This document shows positions 47,301-60,405 of a DNA stretch of 64,000 nt, one piece after another. Position 1 is the stretch's first letter. Every line of letters starts with the position of its first letter. The stretch covers positions 20,274,001 to 20,338,000 of the forward strand of contig OZ017797.1 in NCBI GenBank assembly GCA_963969395.1, written 5' to 3'. The notes below the pieces were generated by a model. That model made no database searches and was not told the origin of the DNA. It was given only the letters and a program-made list of their open reading frames with translations. Source of the stretch: Pseudoscleropodium purum. Its lineage: Eukaryota; Streptophyta; Bryopsida; Hypnales; Brachytheciaceae. The translations under genes and the position numbers were made by a program.

Positions 47301-50300
47301 CTAAAAAGCACAGCCTCTTTGCGATCTAAGGTAGAATCACCGATAGTCAACCACTGAAGCAATTCCAAACATGATCTAGATTGTTGTGAGGCAAAACATA
47401 TATTTTCCTAAGTCCAAAAATAGAAATGGTAAGGATTGCCAAAATTTTGGCAATTTTATAGTTTGATTCAAAATTACTAGGAATTATGAAAGCTCCTACT
47501 GAGCCTAGACCCATATCCAAAGTCTAGTCATACAAAATTGCTCAATCAAAGAGACTAATTCATGTTAACTTAGGTAAAAAAAAGGAGGCATGTGTATTGT
47601 ACAGTTTAGTAATGAAAATACCATGAGTCATGATGTCCAACTAAAAAGCTTGTTTAAGCCATTCTCCTTCAAAAATTTGAAATGAGTCTTAGTGTCATGC
47701 TCCTATCTCTTTTAGGGTGCCTGAAGTGCCTTATTGAGGAAGGGGACCTTGGGGTGACTCCTCAAACCTTGCAATAGTCTAAGAAGGGAGAAATGAGAGA
47801 GTCTCGAGCGAACAAGGTGCAATAGTGCATTGAATTTGAAGAAGATGGCACTGTGTCATAGATTCTTATAAAGCTCTTGAGAAGAAGCTTCTACTGTCCA
47901 AAGAATGCATAATTTGAATGAGTTGGTTAAAAGTTATGGTCATTCAAAGTTAGAAGTGTCTTGGTAAGAACGAGATTTTGAAGGGCTAGGAGGAAGGATT
48001 CTATATGAATCCCTCATGAAAATATGCCATGTAGCATATCATTGAAAAGCTTTGAATACAAGAATGGTGGAATGACAAGCATTACAAGGTTCTAAGCTAA
48101 GAGTCAAAAGTTATGGCTAAAAGAAGGGCGGTGGTGAAAGCATGACGCTTCTCCCAATGTACCCGAATCTTTAGAAGGCTATAACTTTGCAAAAAAATTG
48201 TCCAAATGGGACAAGTGAGGAGTTGATCAGCATTCACTTAACAAGTAGATATCCAAAATGGGTTCACATATGAGATTTGGATCCCTGGTCACAAAGTTAC
48301 GCTGTTTGAAAGTTCATAAGTTCAAATGGTGATATAACTTGGTGATTTTGGTTGGAAATGGGTGGTTTTCCAAAACCCAAGTGGGTTTTGGAAGTGCCTT
48401 TGATCCACAAGGGGAGTCTACCGAATACCACAAAATGTACTATAGGAAGGGTTGGTCTCTTTTCTCACTCCCTTTTGAATCCTTGGTGAGTCCTGATGAC
48501 TTAAGGTTGGTGATGGAATTTCATGACTGCCTCCAAGGCACTATGAGACTCTTGTGTGTGTGTGTGTGTGTGTCTAGTATCACCAATTGGAGGAAGTCAC
48601 ATTCCTTTTTTGGTCACTCTTGATGTGTCTTAAATTGTGAGTCCCATTTAGCTTTAGTACAAAAGTAACAAATACACAATGGGCTAATATGGAGTGGATG
48701 ACACTCAAGGGTGATTAGGATATGGTGAGTAGTACTACCATAAGTCCTAGTATATTAAATTAGAAGTTTTGCACCATGTTACCAAGTAACATGCTTGGTG
48801 TCACAAACAAAGTGTGTACTAGTAGTCCTAGAGACTGGGACTTAGCAATGTGAGTTGGAAATGAAAACAAATGTTGTAGGTGCATGGCATGTGCATTGTT
48901 AGTCAATTGTGACCCAAGTGAGATTGAAAACGAAGTGTAGTGAACCTATTAAGTAGTGAAAGACTATCTTGAGCAATGAAGTGTTATTTGGGTTGCAACA
49001 CTCAACAACATTTTTGCCACCCTATTGATTAGCAATGGAGTACTAGTTAGTAATGGGTGGTTCTACCTTAATGCAACTTTGCATTTGATTTTTTTTTTCT
49101 TGATAATTGATTTCTAGCATAATTAGATTGTTGAAATCAATGATTCCTGTTGTCTAGATTATTGACGTTGTATTCTGTTTTATATACAAATGTTGTGCAA
49201 TTTGAACCATCATCAACAAAAAAATCACAAGCTATGCAATCAATCTTTATATTTATGTGAATTTATTAGTCGGGAAAAATTGCTCTACATTTAATCCTAA
49301 AAACAAATCTTTTTAGTAGATAAAATATGAATCCATGAGCCCCCTAGCATTTTTTATATTGATATTTATGGCTTTATTTAGCCTCTTTTGATTCCTCTAT
49401 AAGATTGTGAGATGATTGCAAGGAACACTTGTACTATTTCCTATCACATGTTGAATGCAAAAGTGGTTTTCTAGCATAAATATTAGTGCAAAAATGATCC
49501 AATGAATATGAAATTCAAATGAAGGTTTATTTGGCAATTGTCAACATAATGGATTTTTCTATTTTTTCAAAATTAATTTAGTAGGTCAAAGTGAATTTTG
49601 AAAATATGTCACATATATATAATTATAGATTTTTCTAGTGTTATTGACTATCTATTGACCATTGTGAAGAATTTGGAGCTTAGATTTGGTAAACCCACTT
49701 CTATAAGCGACATACACCTTCTCAAAAGAAGGATTTTGAAAAAGAGTGCCTCAAGTCTCTTTTGTATCGCTCTAAAATATGTTTCAGTTAGCATGAATTT
49801 TAGAACAATTAATAATTACAATTCTGTGTTTTTGAGGGCTTACCTCTTTCTAGTAAATTGGCAACAATGTCTATTTTTATTTTAAAGTTTCAAAGTGGAT
49901 TCTATAAATTTTTAAAATGAAAATGTTAAATTCACTATTTTCAACGAAAATAGAAATTTTTGTCTCAAAATAGTACTTCAAAGTATTGTATAGCATTGAA
50001 TAGTAATGGTGGGGGATAAAACACAAAGGTAAATGACATACCTCCATTGGAAAGTGATGAACAAACTTTCTCATCCATCTCTATCATTCAATGATAAATG
50101 TACATGTAGCATTGGGATAGTATTTCTACTATTACATCAATGATTTAAATTACAAGTTCCATGTCCTTAGTAGTATTTATAGTATTTGTAGTATCCATAC
50201 TAGTGACTAACAAAAAATCCAAAACGCAACAAATAGTACAAATATTTCTTACAATCACCTTATATAGTTGTTCATCATTAAATTGTCGTTAAAACCCTTT

Positions 50301-51286
50301 TACAGTGGCATATAATTGTAAACATCTTGGTGTTCTAATACAAGCTTGTTTGCTTCTAGAAATTAAGGTCTACTCGTTGGAAATGGTTCAATCCAAGAGC
50401 CAATGTGGGCATTGAGGTCTAGCTCATTACGTTTGACTTCTTTAAAATGGTAACTAAAGAACTCTAATTGGTCCAATCAATGACAATTATTACATTTTAT
50501 ACAACATCTAGACTAGACATTTATATATCCATGGTTGTGGGTGTGACAGCCATATTCTTAAAGTGTTTAAATAACAATAGCTTATTGAAGATTGCTCTCT
50601 CATGTCTTTGTGATGGCTATGGATTGAATCTTATGATTTTTTTTAGCTTCATAGAGCTACTTGATATTGGGTGTACTACCATGTAGCGAAATGCTCATTT
50701 ACTACAAGTAGAGCATTTTTGTTTGTAAGAGATGATCCAGCTAAATTTAACAATCCAAATACTCAAATATAATACAATAAAGATGGCCTAAAAGAAAGGA
50801 ATGTAGAATAAGATTACAATATATATAAAATTCAATTTTCATTCAATAGAAAAGTGATCAATGTAGAGAAACTATCGGTTAAATTTTTCAAATGGAATGC
50901 ATTCAAGATAGGCTTGTTTCAATTGAGTCCAAGGATCTATTTCATCAAAAGAGAGGACAAAAACATGGTTGCTATTGTATGAGCCTAGAATCATGAGCAT
51001 GTGAGCACAAGAGTCAACATATCTATATTATAGGTGTCTATATTATAGAAATCTTTCATGATTATAGGATATCTATATTATAAATACCTATGTTATAGGT
51101 GTTTATGCTATAAGCACCTTAAATGGTTATAGAGTATCTACTTATGCATATGCTCAATGTTTATAGGCTCACATTTCTATACTTATATATTAGCGTCATT
51201 GTGAACATAAAGTATATACTCAAGAGTTTTATGATATTGAAGCTACATCATCATGTCTTATGCAAATACCATGTAGAAAGGTTGTA
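47301..51286. other. AT-rich intergenic DNA, no gene
   Basis: No gene. The motif aaaagttatgg recurs (about 47930, 48110; also 51725, 51805, 56615 elsewhere), suggesting old copies of one repeat family around 47700-48400. A (tg)n microsatellite lies at 48553-48572. No LTRs or transposase remains were identified. Confidence 0.45.
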
Positions 51287-51593
51287 CCAATAGAAAAAAA
51301 GTGCCCAAATTAACTAAAAATCAACAATTTCTTGTTAATTAGGATACTGTAATGTCCGTTTTCATAATTTTTTGTTAACTATGCCCAAATTCACAAAATA
51401 GTCTCATTTTTTTGTTGATTTAGATAGTGCAATTACCACATCAACAAAAAAAATTTAATTTTTTAAAAATCTTTTAGAATCTTTTTTAAAATATTAGAAT
51501 TTTTAAAAATCTTTAAAAATCTTTAAAAATCTTTGATATACAATGTAAATTTAAGAATAAAATAACTACACAATTTGGTGTCTATTAAAATTA

Positions 51594-51940
51594 GCAGACT
51601 TTCGGGGTGATTTAGGTCTTGTACATGAATTTTTTTCAAAAATTTTGATCTAAAAAAAGTTGAGAAATTAAGCTATCTTTCACCTCCAACAATCTATTTG
51701 AGATTTCAATCTTCCAATCAAAAGTTATGAACAAAATTCAGAGAGGGGTGGAAATGGACATTCTTTTTTACATTTTAAAACACTTTCTCTGAATTTTGTC
51801 CATAACTTTTGATTGAAAAATTGAAATCTCAAACGGATCGTTGGAAGTGAAAGATAGCTCAATTTACATACTTTTATTAGTTCAAAGTTTAAAAAAAAAG
51901 TTTGTTTACGAGGTGAACATTGCCCCCAAAGTCTGCTGAA
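51594..51940. repeat. Long inverted repeat (hairpin) inside the CACTA-like element
   Basis: Two arms of about 165 bp. The inner about 80 bp pair at roughly 88 percent: aagctatctttcacctccaa, gagatttcaat, caatcaaaagttatg and acaaaattcagaga on the left match the complement on the right. The outer parts pair more loosely from agcagacttt (51594) to the matching aaagtctgct (about 51930-51939). The loop is about 10-20 bases. Confidence 0.75.
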
Positions 51941-52019
51941 TTGAAGTGATTGTACGAAAAAATTCAAAAAAGTATATAAATAAGTTTTTGCACCATTTGT
52001 AACTATGTGAAATTACAAG

Positions 52020-52085
52020 TGGTGCAATGGTTTGAACCTGTGGACTTCATCCATGAGGTTTAAGGTTCAAACCTTGATGGTGGCA
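52020..52085 (+). other. tRNA-like Pol III promoter boxes, possible SINE head
   Basis: tggtgcaatgg at about 52020 fits a Pol III A box, and ggttcaaacc at about 52068 fits a B box, with spacing of about 50 bases. This is the arrangement in tRNA genes and tRNA-derived SINEs. The sequence does not fold as a complete tRNA by eye, so a decayed SINE head or chance match is more likely than a functional tRNA. Confidence 0.3.
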
Positions 52086-52372
52086 TTTGCCACATGGCAC
52101 CCGCCATGTAGCATGTGGGGCCATCTACTTGGCAATGCCATGTGGTTGTTTTAAATTGTCTATGTGGCATCTTAAGATTGGTTATTCAATTGTGGAAAAA
52201 AATTCAAAAAAATTTTATGAAAAAAAAATATGACTGAATTAACAAAAAAAATTAACAATTTTTACTTAAAACATCAACACTTTTGTATTCAAAAGAACCT
52301 AAATCAACACGTTCAAATCAACACTTTTGTGTTGAATTTTGTTGATTTGGTCACTGTATTTTTTTACTAGTG

Positions 52373-53769
52373 TTGTAACTTCTAAAAGATTATTTCAAGG
52401 TCTACAAGTAACAAGTTGTATATTTTTTTGGTCACTCTTTCTTCAAATGATGGTTTTGTCATTAAGAAGATGAGAGGTCAGGATGAGCTTTCCTTGACAT
52501 TGTTAGAGATTGTGGAGGATGTTGGGGAGAGTGTTTGATACAAATTTATAAGATTAATGGATACAAGGTTAATAATGGTTGGATGTACTAAATAAGCCAC
52601 AATAAAGGAATGATCAAGCTATTTAGGTGGAATTTGCCTTTTTTTGCCTATGTAGAGGGTATTCAAGAAAGATGACACTTGAGAATGTAATTTGTTTAGA
52701 CTTGCTTTCATAAAGGACCTTAAAACATAGGTTTTGTTCTATCCAATATTGCCTCTTTGCTTACAATCAAAATTGAACCTTTTCTTGTAATGTAGTGAAA
52801 CCTTCTTTGATTTGATTTCTTCAAAGATATACATATGCATCAAACAACGTAACCCTTAGAGCGCCATAATCTAAATTTGGTTAGACATTCAAAATTTGCT
52901 ACAGATTGTAAAGAAGTTTCATCTCATTTGGGGGGGACTTCTCTTTCTCTTTTTTGTTGTCAATATTATAGGTGTCTTGCATTTCTCCTATGAATTTAAG
53001 TATATGTGCCATGAATCACTTCATAGTTTATTTAGTAACTTCTAGTCCTTACTTCTTGCTCAAAATCTAAATTTCACCAATCAAGATAAATTTTTTAGAA
53101 AAAAGAAATCAATCATTTTATTGTAACAAAGTAGAGCAAAAAGTATTAGTGAAGTTGAAGAGCATAGGCACAAGCTTTGTCCTTCTAGCAGGTTGACCAT
53201 AGATGGATAAGCCTTATTATAGAGGTAGTCATTCCTAAATTATCAAATTCTAGAATGAGTGGAAACATTTTTTTTCTATAATTTTCTTGAAAGTCATTTA
53301 TTGAGTATTTAATTTAGTCATCAATTTCTTTCTTGGATAAACCCTAGGACCATTGAAAGGGCTACAATGTGGCATTTTGTATGATTTCAAATGAGCATTA
53401 GAGGATGTTGAATTGTAACTTGTCATCTTTTATAGGAGAAGTCTTTTAATGTTTTTTGCATTGGATGTTGATAAAAAATAATTATTTGAGTAATTGCCTT
53501 GAATTTTTTTATATACAAATGGATCATAAAAGATGCTTTTTTAGTGTTTGTCGATACTAAATAACTCTTCTTTTAGACTAATAAGATTTAGCCATACAAA
53601 CAATCTTCTTTAAAATTGAGCCAAATTAATGAAATGAAATTCATCAAATATAATTTTGAGATCATTTTGGAAATTTGAAAAAATTGAGATCATTTATTAC
53701 AATTTGAAATTTGTATTTAAAATAATTGATTGATTTTCTAATTATAAAAAATATGCAAAAATATAAAAT
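52373..53769. other. AT-rich intergenic DNA, no gene
   Basis: No gene and no bounded repeat recognised. A G run (ggggggg) lies at 52929-52935. Open frames are below 70 codons. Confidence 0.45.
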
Positions 53770-53969
53770 TACCATAATGTTTAATACTATGCTATACATG
53801 ATTAGTTGTGCATTGAACATTATGGTAATTACCATAATGTTCAATACTATGCTATACATGAAATTGCATTGAATTTTAAAGTCTTGGTGAAAATTTCAAA
53901 ATTTATTAGCATGTATTATATTTGATATGATTTGTTTCACCAAGACTTCAAAATTCAATGCAATTTCAC
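53770..53969. repeat. Palindrome and hairpin cluster
   Basis: Three nested structures. A direct repeat of about 31 bp containing accataatgtt.aatactatg occurs at 53770 and 53830. A 38-bp palindrome spans 53810-53847, with one mismatched pair. A 33-bp inverted repeat pairs 53859-53891 (gaaattgcattgaatttta...) with 53936-53968 at one mismatch, with a loop of about 45 bases. Likely MITE ends or a foldback; no coding sequence. Confidence 0.75.
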
Positions 53970-56430
53970 ATTTTTGCTAAAAGAATCTAAAAATATTATC
54001 ACTAATATGTGATTTTGTCTTTGAAAAATACAATAAAATTTCTTCTATTTCTATTTAGTGGCAAATTAATCACACAAAACAAAAAAGAATGATGCAACAC
54101 TTGGCTTTTTTAATGACATTGTTCACCAATGGCAACCCATTGGCACAAATTAACAATGATATATATCACAAATATGCATTTATGAAAAACTAGTAGTACC
54201 ATAGTTGCAATATGAGTTGCAATATTTGTAACAATAAATCCTTCATATAAGAACCATTGATAATATTTTCTTGAGTTTGCCTAATCTAGATTTTATATTC
54301 AAGAGTGCTTTCTATTTTTGAATGATAATGTATAGGATGAATTTTGATGTGAACATTCAAATAGGTGAAACTTGATATAGTAGTTTGTCAAATTTTATTT
54401 TGATTGTCAAAACTATGCATGAATCTGATGTAGCACACCCTATTTGATGTTACATTAATTCTCTTGTCCCTTTGTTTCTAGCTTGGTTAATGCATCAATG
54501 TTCCCTCAATGTTTTCTTAGCACGGGTACAAGAAAAATAGTGGGAAGAATCTAATCTAAGTAGGGCATATTGCCAAAGCATCTTCATATAAGCAAATTCA
54601 CTTTGTTCCTTTCAACCAATATACTCTCAACAATGTTTCCTTTACCACTTACTAAATTATACTAGCAATGGTGCAAATTTCATTAAACTTATGCTACACC
54701 ACACTACACATGTGGAAGTTGAGTAGCGTAGAAACCTAAGCACTTCAATATCTTTGAAAATTCTCTTGCCAAGCGGGTTGCCAAGTGGATGACAGTGGTG
54801 CTTTTCACATATTGTAAAGAAGAAACTGTATTTTTTGGTTGTGTCTATATACTTTGTAGAAGTTGTTAAGTTGATGGGAAGTAAAGTAGTTATGCTAGTG
54901 AAAGATGAGACAACGAAGGTTGGAAAGTTTCGTATAGTCACAACTCGTACTTTTGCTTGGTCACAACTAAAAGCCTAGATTCTAGACTAGTGACAACTTG
55001 ACAAGAACTTTGCTGCATTGTATTCATTTGTTCTAATAGTATGTGTGATAGGGCAATGGTCACCTTTTGTATCCAAAAAGGTTGTCTCCATTACAATGGT
55101 AGTCCATGTCACTGTGTCAAATGACTTCACCTTTTAAATATTATAAAGTATAAATTCATGAAATGTGGATTTAGTTGCCAACACTTATAATAAGTCAAGA
55201 AAAAAAATTCATTACAATCAAAGAATTTTAAGAATTTTTCATTAATTTTTAAGTTGAAAAAAAAGTTTTGTCATATGTATCCAGAATCCTTACAATCAAG
55301 CATTCGGAATATCAAATAATTTTATTTTAATGTCATTTTTGGATATAACTTATATTTAGTGTACCAACATATAAAAAAAATGAATTTTATCAATAAAAAT
55401 TTAATAAATTGTCCAATATGCTTTTTTCATGGAACATTAGATGAAATTTAAAGCCTAAGAGACTATGAGTAATTTGGCCCTGAGAATGCAGTGTACGTGT
55501 CCAGTGCTGCAATCTAACATGGCCAAGTGAGTGCCACGTCATTGCTTGCACAAAAAAAATTCAACTTCTTTTTGCATTCTAAGAATTAATTAATCAATGT
55601 TTTTTTTTCAAATGTTTTTGGAAATAGCCAGCTATCTCCTTTGTTATGGGGAAACAACCCCATAGCAAATTTGAAATTTCATCTAATGGGTTGGTTGCAC
55701 TATAACATTTGTACAATACACTAGCTTGACATGTCTAACATGGGGGGGGGGGGGGGGGACAATGGGGCCATAACAATTACATTGAAAAGAATAATTCATT
55801 AAATGTACAATAGAATAAGCTTGGAAAGGATTGGTAGAAGCCCACTCCAAAGTCTCATGCTAATATTTCCTAATATTGCTTATGACACATATTTATCAAG
55901 ATCACACTATTTCAAATAAGTCTAGGCTCAAATGTTTTTTACTATAACAATTCCTACAAAAATAAATTTTGTAGTAATGCTTCTTTTGTAGGTGTCACTA
56001 ATCCCCACATTCACTACTTTGATAAATTAGTGTGGCCAACCCAACCCAATCTAAAGTAGAAGCATCTAAAACTGATATATAGTGACCTCACTAGGTGTGA
56101 ATTCAAATGATAAATTTTTGGATTAAAATGGAAGCCTACTCAATGGAAGCCAACTCAATGTATTTTATAATTTTGTTTATATTCACACAATATTCTATGA
56201 ATTTTTAATATTAAAAGCATAGGATTCATATTTATGCCCCCTAGACTCCTTTTAAATAGACAAACTTGAAGCATGAAATGCTTAACTTCCATTGGTTGCT
56301 TCAAAGAACTATTCAACTTGCCATTGGTTGCTTTTAAAACCATATGGCAATTTCAGATGAAGATGGGTGGCTATTCAAAACTACAATGTAGATGATGGAA
56401 TTATAAAAGGGTTGGTTATGAAGCCTCCTA
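53970..56430. other. AT-rich intergenic DNA, no gene
   Basis: No gene recognised. A run of 17 G residues lies at 55742-55758. A gtgccacgtcattgc-like core with A/T flanks near 55530 recalls the MITE cores elsewhere in the window, but terminal repeats were not found. Confidence 0.45.
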
Positions 56431-57383
56431 CCTTAACCCCTAAAGGATTGAGGCACATTTATCTCTAAAGGACCAAACTATGTTTATTGGCTATATAGAA
56501 TTTTTGGGTAGGTCATTGTGACCAAAAATTTCCATATTTGAGGCTGAAAGGTATGGACGAGGAATATCTTTCATATGCAACAAATTTCATGACATTTGAA
56601 AATAGGAGTCAAAAGTTATGGTCCAATATGCTATTTGTTTCTCAACGTGGGCAATCTGGGCAGATCTGAAAAATTCAACTTTTTTCAAAAATAAAAATTT
56701 GAAATTGATGTTCTATATTTATATATGTGTGGAAAGCTTTGAATCATTCCATTTCAATCAATGAGTCAAAAATTATGAGGAATTTTAGTTTGCGGGTAGT
56801 TATGGATTTTGTACTTTAAAATAAACTTTGAAGTTGTTTATTTCATTCAATTTTCAATATTTTATGGAAAAAATAAATTCATAGGATGTACATTATTTAT
56901 GAGAACATTACAACCATTGGGATTGATATTTTTCAATTCCAAAATTAAATACTTAACAATTTTATTATTTTGAATCATTTTCTATCTTTTTCTACTTACT
57001 ATTTTTTTCCTATATGTTGTACAATTCCAAATGACTGGAAAATTTTCAAGCACGTAAACAACTTGTTTAGAAAAACAAATCCAAAGAAGCACTACTATTT
57101 TGAACATTTTTTAATAGAAAAGTGAGCTTGTAAAGTGTAGTTGCCTAGTTTTTTGCAAGGTTAAAAAAAGGATTTTTGGCAATTCAAATGCTAAAATCTT
57201 GCAATCCACATAGTGGAAAGTTCTAAAACTTTTTCTACATCTTTTCAAATCAGTTTTCTACAAGAGCCTACGGTTATATGTGTCAAAAAAAGTTTTTTTC
57301 AAAAATTTGGTACTTTGTACTGAAAATGACAGTTTTTGAGCAGTTTCAATGAAAACAAAGTCATGGAACTTTAGGGGTTAAGG
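56431..57383. mobile_element. TIR element with CCTTAACCCCTAAAG ends (copy 2)
   Basis: About 953 bp with perfect 15-bp terminal inverted repeats: ccttaacccctaaag at 56431-56445 and ctttaggggttaagg at 57369-57383. The right part resembles the right part of the element in the U-box gene intron (27435-28304). The interior contains the recurring caaaagttatgg motif and no coding frame. No target-site duplication was clear. Confidence 0.65.
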
Positions 57384-58360
57384 CATAAATTGTGAAAAGT
57401 TGGTACTTTTTAGGCAATGAGAATAAAATGAAAAAAAGAGTTTTTTTTCTTCTTCTTCAAAATTCAACCTACAAATTTAACCTAGACTACTATGGGAATG
57501 TGTAGAAAAAAAAAAAAATGTATCTGCATGGATTGAACAGTTACAATGTTTGAAGTTAGAAGAAAAAGGTTTTTTTGCCCTTGCATGACAAGTCCAACAA
57601 ACTATTAACTCCTCCTAGAATGAGAGTTTTACACTATAGAAGAAGATTATTTCTTGAACATTTGCATCTTGTATCATGTAAGTGACATACCTACCAAATT
57701 TCAAAAGTAGAGGAAGAGTTTTACACTTTTTGCATATGTTGCCCAGGATGCCTGAATTTTTCAGGGTAGCATAACTTTTGATCCAAGCTCTACTCCTTTA
57801 CTTCTGCATTTGAAACTCGTGTTCAATTTGTGCCAAATAAATAAAAATCAGCGGTCATCACTTATCAGCCAGGTGAGGCGGCGAGCAGCTGTGAATGATA
57901 GAGTTTCGGAAGTGAACGTTGACTGTAATATTTTTAACTTCGTGTTAAATGGATTGAGGCAGTCATGAGTCTCATGAAGGCAGTTTTAAAAGAAATTCAG
58001 TGACCGATAATTCCTTACAGAATGAATGAGTGGTAGACTCATGTAAGGTAGCAGCACCTATAACCATCATTTTAAGGGTTTTGAACATGATTATTATTAA
58101 AAGACATTCCAGTAATTATAGGATCCTATTAGCAAGAGAAGAATCATTCTTGTACACTTTCGAATGTACTATTTGGATATTGTGAGAATAAGTTGTGAAT
58201 TTTTAAAGAGCCAACTTCCATTGCACCTAATACCAACACTAGGGTCTGGTGTTCAGATGTAGTACATCCTTGTAATTACATCTAATCACTTCCAAAGACT
58301 ATTGAAGATTTTATAGGTGATGGTTATGGGTACAATGATGGTTATGGATGTTGCTACCTA
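57384..58360. other. AT-rich to mixed intergenic DNA, no gene
   Basis: AT-rich to about 57840, then balanced composition. No gene recognised. Confidence 0.4.
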
Positions 58361-59330
58361 GAGGATTTCCCTGTGAGTCTTGCATTTCCCGAAGGATCTT
58401 TTCAAAATTCGTCATTTGTAAATACATCATTTAGCTTTTGAAGCAGGTGATTTTGACAGATGTTTATTTTATACATCATTTTGTATCTGGCAATGCTTGA
58501 GGAGGAGGAAGAGGGTGTTTTGGGAAATAACGAGCTGATAAGGAGGCATGTTATTTTTCAAAACACCCGATGACGAGGAGCCATTCCCCGATGTAAAGCA
58601 TGAGCAGAAGGATGAGAAATTGAGAATGAGAAATCAAAATCGGATGAGTAATCCATAATGCCTGATTACACAAGAAAACCCGTGCAATCGGGCATTATGC
58701 TGCAGAAGCCTCCCATGAAATGAACAGAGAATTTCCTGGGAGTGGTTTACGTGGCAAAACGGAGACTCGCACAGTAAATGCACTATCATAGCCGCTCAAA
58801 TTAAACCCGGTATCGAGTTATGGGAGTTTTGAGAATCCCTGAGTGTGAGAAGAAACCGAATACCCTTTGATGACTGAGTGTCACTCTGTACGTCAGGTTC
58901 AGCATGGTCTGTAGTACGCACTGAAGGAGCGACCAACTTCAGTCTCTGTCTCCGTGAAATCGGTTTCAGCTTCCTAAAAATCCTAATCAACATCTCGGCA
59001 GGACTGAAAGTGTGTGCAGGTAATAGTCGTCTCCATAGCTTTGGGGGTTGTTAGCCTGTCTAGAGTACCTGTGATCTTAGAATGGTTGAGTGGTATACTG
59101 TGAATCTCAGACAGTGGATTTTCCTGCGAGTCTCATGTTTCCCAAAGAATCTTCAATTTCGTCAATCCTTCGTCTTTTGAAGCACGTGATTTCGACAGAA
59201 GTTAAGTGAGAAGTGAGACTCTCGCGGTGAATGCACTATCGCAGCTGCTCATATTAATCCCAGTATCAAGTTGGTGTGAGAAGTTTTTGGAAATCCCTTA
59301 GTGTGAGAAGAAGAAATACCTTATTAGCAT
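58361..59330. repeat. Diverged segmental duplication
   Basis: 58368-58460 resembles 59125-59205 (ggattt.cctg.gagtct, gatttgacag-like gatttcgacagaag), and 58745-58870 resembles 59210-59325 (gagactc.cgc.gt, aatgcactatc.agc.gctca, ccc.gtatc.agtt, gtgtgagaagaa). The order is kept in both copies. No coding frame is preserved. It may be old promoter or pseudogene sequence, since the region is more GC-balanced than its flanks. Confidence 0.5.
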
Positions 59331-60284
59331 GATCACGAAAACTTAGAAACTAACCAAATCTAGAGTTCGAAGAATATGAAATTTTGAGTGCTGTCACTCT
59401 GTCAGAAACCCTCCAAGTCCACTGGCCAAGTCGCTTGATTTCTTGCATGTTGTCCATTCATTTGCTGTAATTGGGTTTTCTGTGATGATTTTCCAAAGGA
59501 GAATGTCTCGGCTTCTCCGTTGTAAAATGCGCTGATTCCCCGTGTGAGTGGCAATATTACTCTCACTGTGTGAATTTTCTGCTCTTCTCAAAAGAAGCAC
59601 GTTTCGATAATCTGAGCGGTAGTGATCTTGCTGCAACAACACGAGCGTGTGTGCGGGTGTGTGTTGCGGGGTTTTCAGTTCGTGAGGCCAGTTTCTCTTC
59701 AGGTGTGCTCAGAACTCATGCTGTTATTCTTCGGGACCTCTGAAACTCTTGCCGACAAAATATGGGAAGGATTCAAAGGCAACAATAGTGAAGGCTACTG
59801 AATGTGCAGGACACTAAATCCAGCGCACGAAGTGGGCTCAGCAGGGTAATTTTGGGGTGCACCAGGGATAAAAGTAAAAAAAAAGTCCCCTATTTTGAGC
59901 TGTATCTAGGGTATCTTCTAGACTCTTTCTATGTAATTTGGGGTCTTTGATTGCAAATATAAATTCAAAATTTGCAAAAAATAAAATTTGTGAAAAATAA
60001 AAAATTTCATTGTTTCCCTGGGGATAAAAAATCTTGTGTTTTCAACCTTTGTAGGATGGATTTAGCATCTTGCATTGAATGTTAAGTCACTAAACCACTA
60101 CAACAACAATATTTTGCAGGTTTATATTATATTTTATAGTTCTACATTGTACAAATGTCAGTGAGAAGGGAAGGATTGATGGACCAGAGGAGCTCTCTAC
60201 TCACAATTTCTTCAAGGCGGTCACCAGAGAAGGGAAGAGTGGGGGAGCAAACCAAAAGAAAGTTCTTAAGGAAAAAGAGGCAAA
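59331..60284. other. Mixed intergenic DNA, no gene
   Basis: 59331-59830 is balanced with frames up to 82 codons that match nothing. 59830-60284 becomes AT-rich and includes a cccctattttg motif shared loosely with 37800 and 61100. Confidence 0.4.
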
Positions 60285-60405
60285 AATTGAGGTTTCTAGG
60301 GAAGGGTCAAAGCTTGACAGTGGGAGGCTAGAATTGAAGTTACCAGGGAAGAGCCAAAGTTTGACAGTGGGAGGTTAAAATTGAGGTTTCCAAGAAAGTG
60401 CTAGA
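60285..60405. repeat. 47-bp tandem repeat, about 2.5 copies
   Basis: Units start at 60285, 60332 and 60379 (partial), each with aattga.gtt.c and a gacagtgggagg block. Immediately downstream, cccaacactattt at 60427 and its inverse aaatagtgttggg near 60456 can pair, and cccaacactattt occurs again near 60498. Confidence 0.8.

Larger units (their letters stand above)
51287..52372. mobile_element. CACTA-like non-autonomous element, about 1.09 kb
   Basis: The right end, read inward, is cactagtaaaaaaatacagt followed by gaccaaatcaaca. The left end is ccaatagaaaaaaagtgccc followed by aaattaac. These form degenerate terminal inverted repeats with CACTA-type tips. Subterminal copies of (a)tcaacacttttgt and ttgttgattt occur at both ends, as in CACTA elements. 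The flanks match over five bases, ttgta at 51282-51286 and 52373-52377; three is usual for CACTA, so the class is tentative. Inside lie a long hairpin (51594-51940) and a Pol III promoter-like pair (about 52025-52080). No transposase frame. Confidence 0.5.
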
